Assembly (NCBI GenBank): GCA_964429355.1
Contig: CAYSCH010000330.1
Location: 1 to 10,539 of the forward strand
Length of the DNA stretch: 10,539 nucleotides
Direction: 5' to 3'
From: JAAYAY01 sp964429355
GTDB lineage: Bacteria > Planctomycetota > Planctomycetia > Pirellulales > Thermoguttaceae
Under the pieces are notes generated by a model. The model saw nothing but the letters and a program-made list of their open reading frames with translations, did not search any database and was not told where the DNA came from. Within the stretch, counting starts at the first letter, position 1; each line of letters begins with the position of its first letter. This document shows positions 6,703-10,539 of this stretch, one piece after another. The translations under genes and the position numbers were made by a program.

Positions 6703-6768
6703 CGAAACGAATGCCCTCTCTGCCGTGCCTTGCCCCTGAAACTTACTCCAGATTCCCGCCCAGAACAA

Positions 6769-7239
6769 ATGAGTGACTACGTCGCAACCATGAGGCAACT
6801 GGTAGGCTCTCGTCCAATGCTGCTGCCAGGCGTCCGCGCACTGATCTTCAACCCTCAGGACGAGATACTCCTCATGCGGCGTCTGGATATGCCTCGTTGG
6901 TGTTTGCCCTCCGGTAGTGTCGAACTGGGCGAGACAGCTCTCGATGCACTTCGGCGCGAGGTTGCGGAAGAGACATCCCTTGCCGTCCTGGAAGCGGAGC
7001 CCATGGGACTGTATTCCGGCCCCTCGCAGAAGTTCACCTATCTTAATGGCGACGAAGTTTATTGTTTCTCGGTTGCCTTCGTGGTACACCGGTGGCAGGG
7101 AACGCCTCGTGCTGACGGTATCGAAGGCTCCGACCTTCGTTTCTTTTCTTTGTCGGAGTTGCCACGCGACTTGATTTCCCTTCACAAAGCCACGATTGAA
7201 GACTACAGGGACTATTGCGGCAACTTCTTGCTGCGATGA
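6769..7239 (+). CDS. NUDIX hydrolase
   Basis: NUDIX enzymes cleave nucleoside diphosphates linked to another moiety. In this 156-residue protein the NUDIX box is G49-x5-E55-x7-R63-E64-V-A-E67-E68-T-S70-L71, complete except that the usual final glycine is Ser70. The metal-binding REVAEE core is intact. The loop before it reads LPSGSVELGE rather than the commoner LPGG. The N terminus MSDYVATMRQLVGSRP, leading into LLPGVRALIF, is typical of a NUDIX branch in which this stretch begins the protein, so I prefer the ATG at 6769. A TTG at 6730 in the same frame would add 13 residues. Neither has a clear ribosome binding site. The gene lies 45 bases before a THI4 gene. ADP-thiazole, the THI4 product, is exactly a NUDIX-type substrate, so hydrolysis of that compound is an attractive inference. 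Confidence 0.9.
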   Translation: MSDYVATMRQLVGSRPMLLPGVRALIFNPQDEILLMRRLDMPRWCLPSGSVELGETALDALRREVAEETSLAVLEAEPMGLYSGPSQKFTYLNGDEVYCFSVAFVVHRWQGTPRADGIEGSDLRFFSLSELPRDLISLHKATIEDYRDYCGNFLLR

Positions 7240-7284
7240 ACTATTTCGTAACACCAACGCGAGCGTTCGCGAAGGAAAAGCGTC

Positions 7285-8055
7285 ATGAAGTTATTGGACG
7301 AAGTCGAAATCTCCAAAACGATTCTTTGCGCGTACCACGAGAGATTTCTCGATCGCATCGCAAGCGACGTGATCATCGTCGGTGCCGGTCCGTCGGGCCT
7401 GGTGGCCGGATGCTTCCTTGCCAGATCCGGCTTCAAGGTTACGGTCCTGGAGAAGCGACTGGCGCCCGGTGGAGGGATCTGGGGCGGCGGGATGGCCATG
7501 AATGTGGCCGTCGTTCAGGACGAAGCGGTCCCCTTGCTTGATGAAATGGGGATCCGATCGCAACCGAGGCGTCCCAACCTCCATGCCGTCGACGCCATGG
7601 AACTGGCTGCCGGGCTGTGCTGGAACGCCCTCCAGGCGGGCGTTATCATCTTCAATCTTACCACGGTCGAAGACGTTTGCGTCCATACTGATCGGGTGAC
7701 GGGTGTGGTTGTCAACCGCACGAACATCGCTGGTGCACTTCCGGTGGACCCAATCGTATTCTCCGCAAAGGCCGTACTCGACGCGACCGGTCATGAGGCC
7801 GTGCCGGTTCAGTGTCTTCGCCGGCGAGGCCTGCTCCCCACGACCGTTCTGGCCCAGGAAGGTCCCATGGACGCTACCGCCGGCGAAGCCTTTGTCGTCG
7901 ATCGAGCGGGCGAGGTCTTCCCAGGTCTGTGGATCTCTGGAATGAGCGTATCCGCCACCTTGGGCGGCCCGCGGATGGGCCCCATTTTCGGCGGAATGCT
8001 GCTCTCCGGGAAACGTGTGGCCGAGGCAATTGCCGCCGCCCTGGCAAAAGAGTGA
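7285..8055 (+). CDS. THI4-family ADP-thiazole synthase, prokaryotic (sulfide-dependent) type
   Basis: THI4 makes adenosine diphosphate thiazole from NAD and glycine plus a sulfur source, for thiamine synthesis. This 256-residue protein has the archaeal-type layout: a short N-terminal helix (MKLLDEVEISKTI), the dinucleotide-binding VIIVGAGPSGLVAG (about 29-42), GGGIWGGGM (62-70), VDATGH-like LDATGHE (165-171) and GGPRMGPIFGGMLLSGK (227-243). At the catalytic position, yeast Thi4 uses Cys205 as a suicidal sulfur donor and archaeal enzymes have His (for example GLHIDP). Here the segment is GALPVDP, with Pro at residue 153; the neighbouring Asp (D155) is kept. This argues against a suicide enzyme and for external sulfide, or an altered activity. 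The start at 7285 is supported by GAAGGA 8 bases upstream. No other thiamine gene and no TPP riboswitch is visible nearby. Confidence 0.92.
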   Translation: MKLLDEVEISKTILCAYHERFLDRIASDVIIVGAGPSGLVAGCFLARSGFKVTVLEKRLAPGGGIWGGGMAMNVAVVQDEAVPLLDEMGIRSQPRRPNLHAVDAMELAAGLCWNALQAGVIIFNLTTVEDVCVHTDRVTGVVVNRTNIAGALPVDPIVFSAKAVLDATGHEAVPVQCLRRRGLLPTTVLAQEGPMDATAGEAFVVDRAGEVFPGLWISGMSVSATLGGPRMGPIFGGMLLSGKRVAEAIAAALAKE

Positions 8056-8074
8056 TTCAAGGCAGGATGATGGC

Positions 8075-8551
8075 ATGAAAGCGTTTCAAGATTACTATCC
8101 GGATGAAGTAAGCCATTGTTACGGCTGTGGACGGTTGAACGAACATGGCTTGAAAGTCAGAAGCTTCTGGGATGGCGAGGAAACGGTAGCGACCTTTCAT
8201 CCAAATCCGTATCATATGGCGGTTCCGGGCTACGTCTACGGCGGCCTGCTGGCATCGATCATCGACTGCCATGGCACCGGCACAGCTGCCGCGGCGATGT
8301 ATCGGGCCGAGCGGCGCGAGATGGACACGGAGCCACCAATTCGTTTTCTGACGGCATCCCTGCACGTCGACTACATTCGCCCGTCACCCTTGGATGTGCC
8401 CCTGGAGATCCGTGGAAGAGTCAAGGAGATCAAAGGACGCAAGATTGTCGTGGGTGCCACGATCTCCGCAGATGGAAAGATATGTGTTCGCGGCGAGGTT
8501 GTGGCCGTTCAAGTTCCCCAAGGTTGGATGCCAGGAAGCAACGCCTCCTGA
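8075..8551 (+). CDS. PaaI-type hotdog-fold thioesterase, DCHGTG variant with CxxC
   Basis: This 158-residue hotdog-fold protein is a distant paralogue of the thioesterase in the first operon. It too has an N-terminal Cys pair, HCYGCGRLNEHGLKV (C15, C18). Its active-site loop reads PGYVYGGLLASIIDCHGTG: Tyr55 replaces the histidine of the common HGG motif, while D64 is kept and followed by C65 and H66. I recognise this YGG/DCHGTG pattern as a recurring PaaI-family branch rather than a degenerate copy. The later strands read ASLHVDYIRPSPLDVPLEIRGRV and then the usual final strand. AAGGCAGGA (8059-8067) precedes the ATG at 8075 with 7 bases between, and the gene starts 19 bases after THI4. The substrate is unknown, and no acyl-CoA enzyme is nearby. 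Confidence 0.85.
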   Translation: MKAFQDYYPDEVSHCYGCGRLNEHGLKVRSFWDGEETVATFHPNPYHMAVPGYVYGGLLASIIDCHGTGTAAAAMYRAERREMDTEPPIRFLTASLHVDYIRPSPLDVPLEIRGRVKEIKGRKIVVGATISADGKICVRGEVVAVQVPQGWMPGSNAS

Positions 8552-8588
8552 AGTCGGCCAGATGGAGTCGATGCGACTGGTGAGTGTC

Positions 8589-8610
8589 GAAGGTCCTCAG
8601 CCTGACCTTC
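8589..8610 (+). repeat. perfect 7-base inverted repeat with 8-base loop in the 8552-8659 spacer
   Basis: GAAGGTC (8589-8595) and GACCTTC (8604-8610) can pair around the loop CTCAGCCT. No T run follows, so it is not a convincing intrinsic terminator. It could be a transcript hairpin between the thioesterase and the two-haem protein genes, or a protein-binding site. The rest of the 108-base spacer shows nothing else certain. Confidence 0.3.
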
Positions 8611-8646
8611 TGCGATCGTTGAACGTTTCTATCACTTTGGATGAAT

Positions 8647-8652
8647 GGAGGA
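8647..8652 (+). promoter_or_regulatory. ribosome binding site selecting the ATG at 8660
   Basis: GGAGGA is a near-perfect Shine-Dalgarno, 7 bases before the ATG at 8660. It lies inside the codons that a start at 8645 would use, so the downstream ATG is the real start. Confidence 0.7.
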
Positions 8653-8659
8653 CGATGCG

Positions 8660-10072
8660 ATGAAACGAAAGACTGTTTTTCTCAGAACCGCCACGGCGGT
8701 TCTCGCGATGTGGTTGATCGGAGCCATTATCTGGCATCCGGCGACCCTGCCGGCTCAACCGCCGGCGACCAGCTATTCGCCGGTCGTTATGCAGGAGAGT
8801 TTCGAAAGCACGGTCGCACGGATGTCGGCTGCAAAACCGCAGGTGATGCAGCGTCACATGCAACTGCTGGAGGAACGATATGACTTGAGTGATCGGCCCG
8901 CTGAAGGCGTCAGCATGTCTCGCGGCAAGCCAGTTCAAGCAGATGTGCGAGTGAATCTGCCGCCCGGTGTGAAGTCGTGGCAAGAACTGTCTGCCATGTC
9001 GCCGGAAGAAATCCGTGAGAAAGGGCTGTGGCCGAAAGGATTTCTACCCCTGCCCCATCCGAACCACCCGGAAGGCGGTATGGTGTTTCCGAAGTACCAT
9101 ATCGACGAGATCCAGAAGCAGGAAGGACGAGACCTCACGCGGTTCGATCTCGACTTCGACCTGCCGGAGCACCTGCTCCCGGAATTTCCTCCCGCCATCT
9201 TCTTGACCACCCGAACCGACCTCGGGGATGTTTCTCAGGGTCAAGTGGTGACACTGCAGAACTATTTCGAACTTTTCAACGGTATCCTGAACCCCAAGCA
9301 ATTGGAGGGACTGCGGCTGCTGGTGACTCCGTTCCCACAGCAGCAGTTCAACGCAACGGATGATCGGCGCTCGCTGAAACCGAGTATGGGGGTGACCTGT
9401 TTTGACTGCCATGTCAATGGTCACTCCAACGCGACAACCCACCTGGTTGGCGATATTCGTCCTCAAGCGTTTCGGCATCGCCTCGACACCCCGCCATTGA
9501 GAGGCGTCAACGTGCAACGGTTGTTTGGCTCCCAGAGGGCACTCAAAAGCATCGAGGATTTCACCGAATTCGAACAACGCGCAGCCTATTTCGACGGCGA
9601 CCCGGTCATCGGCACGAAGAAGGGCGTGAACGTTTTGGAGCGAGGAAGCCAGGTCCACTTCATGGCCGAATTCATGTCGATTCTCGACTTCCCGCCAGCG
9701 CCGAAACTGAACCTGCTGGGAATGCTGGACCCGAAGAAGGCCACTCAGTCCGAGTTGCGTGGCCAAAAGGTGTTCTTCGAACGCGGTCGATGTGCGGCGT
9801 GCCACAAGCCGCCGTACTACACCGACCTCTCCATGAACAACCTGCACACGGAGCGGTTCTTCGAGCCTCACCAGTACAACGGGCGCATGGCGACCGGCGA
9901 CGGACCCATCAAGACGTTCCCGCTTCGAGGCATCAAAGATTCGCCCCCCTATCTTCACGACGGGCGCCTCCTGACCCTGGAAGACACCGTGGAATTTCAC
10001 GACCTTGTTCTGGAAACAAGGCTGAGCGAGGACGAGAAGAAGGACTTGGTGGCTTTCTTGCGTTGCCTATAA
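8660..10072 (+). CDS. exported two-haem protein with cytochrome-c-peroxidase/MauG-like C-terminal domain
   Basis: This 470-residue protein begins with a positively charged signal (MKRKTVFLRTATAVLAMWL) and a likely cleavage region near LPAQPPA, so it is periplasmic. It has two CXXCH haem sites: CFDCH at 247, followed by the His-rich VNGHSNATTH, and CAACH at 378. The C-terminal half, from GQKVFFERGRCAACHKPPYY through FPLRGIKDSPPYLHDGRLLT to EEKKD-like SEDEKKDLVAFL, is the haem-domain pattern of bacterial di-haem cytochrome c peroxidases and MauG relatives. The N-terminal 200 residues are unlike classical peroxidases (about 330 residues), making this a longer family whose members I recall being labelled 'cytochrome B6' or cytochrome-c peroxidase in databases; cytochrome b6 homology is not supported by what I see. 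Peroxidase activity is inferred, and the adjacent peroxiredoxin gene fits it. A start at 8645 is rejected because the ribosome binding site lies within it. Confidence 0.88.
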   Translation: MKRKTVFLRTATAVLAMWLIGAIIWHPATLPAQPPATSYSPVVMQESFESTVARMSAAKPQVMQRHMQLLEERYDLSDRPAEGVSMSRGKPVQADVRVNLPPGVKSWQELSAMSPEEIREKGLWPKGFLPLPHPNHPEGGMVFPKYHIDEIQKQEGRDLTRFDLDFDLPEHLLPEFPPAIFLTTRTDLGDVSQGQVVTLQNYFELFNGILNPKQLEGLRLLVTPFPQQQFNATDDRRSLKPSMGVTCFDCHVNGHSNATTHLVGDIRPQAFRHRLDTPPLRGVNVQRLFGSQRALKSIEDFTEFEQRAAYFDGDPVIGTKKGVNVLERGSQVHFMAEFMSILDFPPAPKLNLLGMLDPKKATQSELRGQKVFFERGRCAACHKPPYYTDLSMNNLHTERFFEPHQYNGRMATGDGPIKTFPLRGIKDSPPYLHDGRLLTLEDTVEFHDLVLETRLSEDEKKDLVAFLRCL

Positions 10073-10128
10073 ACGCTGCTGTCTGACGGCACATGAACTT
10101 CACTACTTGGAAACGAGGATCTTACAGT
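10073..10128 (+). other. 56-base intergenic spacer
   Basis: A CGAGGA at 10114-10119, 9 bases before the next ATG, is the ribosome binding site of the peroxiredoxin gene. No terminator hairpin or clear promoter elements are visible. Confidence 0.4.
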
Positions 10129-10539
10129 ATGACCACAACACAAAACGCACCTGCCGAGACTTCCGCAGCGGAAGTTGTCAGAATCCCCTTGATCGGCGAA
10201 ACCGCCCCGGCCTTCGAGGCCGTTACGACCCAAGGGCCGATTCGGTTTCCCGGCGACTACAAGGGGAAGTGGGCGATTCTTTTCAGCCACCCAGCCGACT
10301 TCACGCCGGTCTGCACGACCGAGTTCATGACCTTCGCCACCCTGATGCCACAGTTCGAAGCCCTCAACTGCAAGCTGATCGGCCTGTCGATCGACAGCAA
10401 CTTCAGCCACATCGCCTGGCTGCGGACGATCAAGGAGAAGATCAAGTACAAAGGCATGGAGCACGTCGAGGTCACGTTCCCGGTGATTGCTGACCTGAAG
10501 ATGGAAGTGGCCCGAAAGTACGGCATGCTCCATTCGTCT
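10129..10539 (+). CDS. peroxiredoxin (AhpC/TSA family, Prx6-like), 3' end outside the window
   Basis: The 137 residues present are the thioredoxin-fold core of a peroxiredoxin, which reduces hydrogen peroxide and organic peroxides in the cytoplasm. The peroxidatic site is HPADFTPVCTTEF: P55, T59 and C62 form the PxxxTxxC signature. Before it is IPLIGETAPAFEAVTTQG and after it GLSIDSNFSHIAWL and FPVIADLKMEVARKYGM. These features and the long segment after the active site match the Prx6/archaeal subgroup (1-Cys or atypical 2-Cys) better than classical AhpC. Any resolving cysteine would lie beyond the window. The gene starts 56 bases after the two-haem peroxidase-like gene, which suggests a shared oxidative-stress role in two compartments. 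The first 15 residues are a Thr/Ala-rich tail, and CGAGGA supports the start. Confidence 0.92.
   Translation, partial: MTTTQNAPAETSAAEVVRIPLIGETAPAFEAVTTQGPIRFPGDYKGKWAILFSHPADFTPVCTTEFMTFATLMPQFEALNCKLIGLSIDSNFSHIAWLRTIKEKIKYKGMEHVEVTFPVIADLKMEVARKYGMLHSS

Noticed and set aside
6205..7257. Long open frame of about 350 codons on the minus strand
   Set aside because: It lies opposite the CGGC and NUDIX genes, both with clear family motifs, and its translation has no recognisable domain. It is a by-product of codon usage in GC-rich genes.
7240..7284. TPP riboswitch upstream of THI4
   Set aside because: The 45-base spacer is too short and shows no CTGAGA-type THI-box core. No such element was seen further upstream either.
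8589..8610. Intrinsic terminator
   Set aside because: The stem is only 7 bp and no T run follows it, so it is recorded only as an inverted repeat.
9044..10000. Minus-strand open frame of about 318 codons opposite the two-haem protein
   Set aside because: It is antisense to a gene with two haem motifs and a signal peptide, and has no recognisable family features.
1..10539. Mobile element, prophage, CRISPR array or tRNA
   Set aside because: No transposase, integrase, terminal repeats, spaced direct repeats or cloverleaf were seen, and all genes run co-directionally with similar composition.

Overview
The window is a single co-directional run of bacterial genes: every supported gene lies on the + strand, spacing is tight, and several stop/start codons overlap. 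The DNA is moderately GC-rich. A 10-base N run at 547-556 shows it comes from a draft assembly, probably metagenomic. The gene content fits an anaerobic or facultatively anaerobic bacterium that handles sulfide and iron and carries multiheme cytochromes. I lean weakly towards Planctomycetota or a Desulfobacterota-like lineage; nothing here is a firm taxonomic marker.

Region 1 (56-4736) looks like one translationally coupled operon. It encodes an IscU/NifU-type Fe-S scaffold joined, across the N gap, to an Mrp/NBP35-type P-loop ATPase, then a NifX/MTH1175-like small cluster-binding protein, a hotdog-fold (PaaI-type) thioesterase with an N-terminal CxxC, a metallo-beta-lactamase-fold protein of the 'dihydropterin ... 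synthase' (MJ0301-like) class, a DUF89/ARMT1-like metal-dependent phosphatase with N-terminal CxxC, and an unrecognised six-helix membrane protein rich in His and Cys. Scaffold, carrier ATPase and NifX-like protein together resemble a metal-sulfur cluster assembly or trafficking module. What the thioesterase, DUF89 and membrane protein add is unknown.

Region 2 (4808-6702) holds a secreted, probably lipid-anchored c-type cytochrome with seven CXXCH haem sites, followed by a small CGGC-domain protein very rich in cysteine.

Region 3 (6769-8551) holds a NUDIX hydrolase directly upstream of a THI4-type ADP-thiazole synthase, followed by a second PaaI-type thioesterase. NUDIX plus THI4 is a plausible two-step route to the thiamine thiazole. 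The THI4 has proline where archaeal enzymes have histidine and yeast has the sulfur-donating cysteine.

Region 4 (8660-10539) holds an exported two-haem protein with a cytochrome-c-peroxidase-like C-terminal half and the start of a peroxiredoxin that runs off the window. Together they suggest peroxide handling.

No tRNA, rRNA, CRISPR array, insertion sequence or phage gene was seen. The only gene-free stretches are short (the longest about 108 bases, at 8552-8659).
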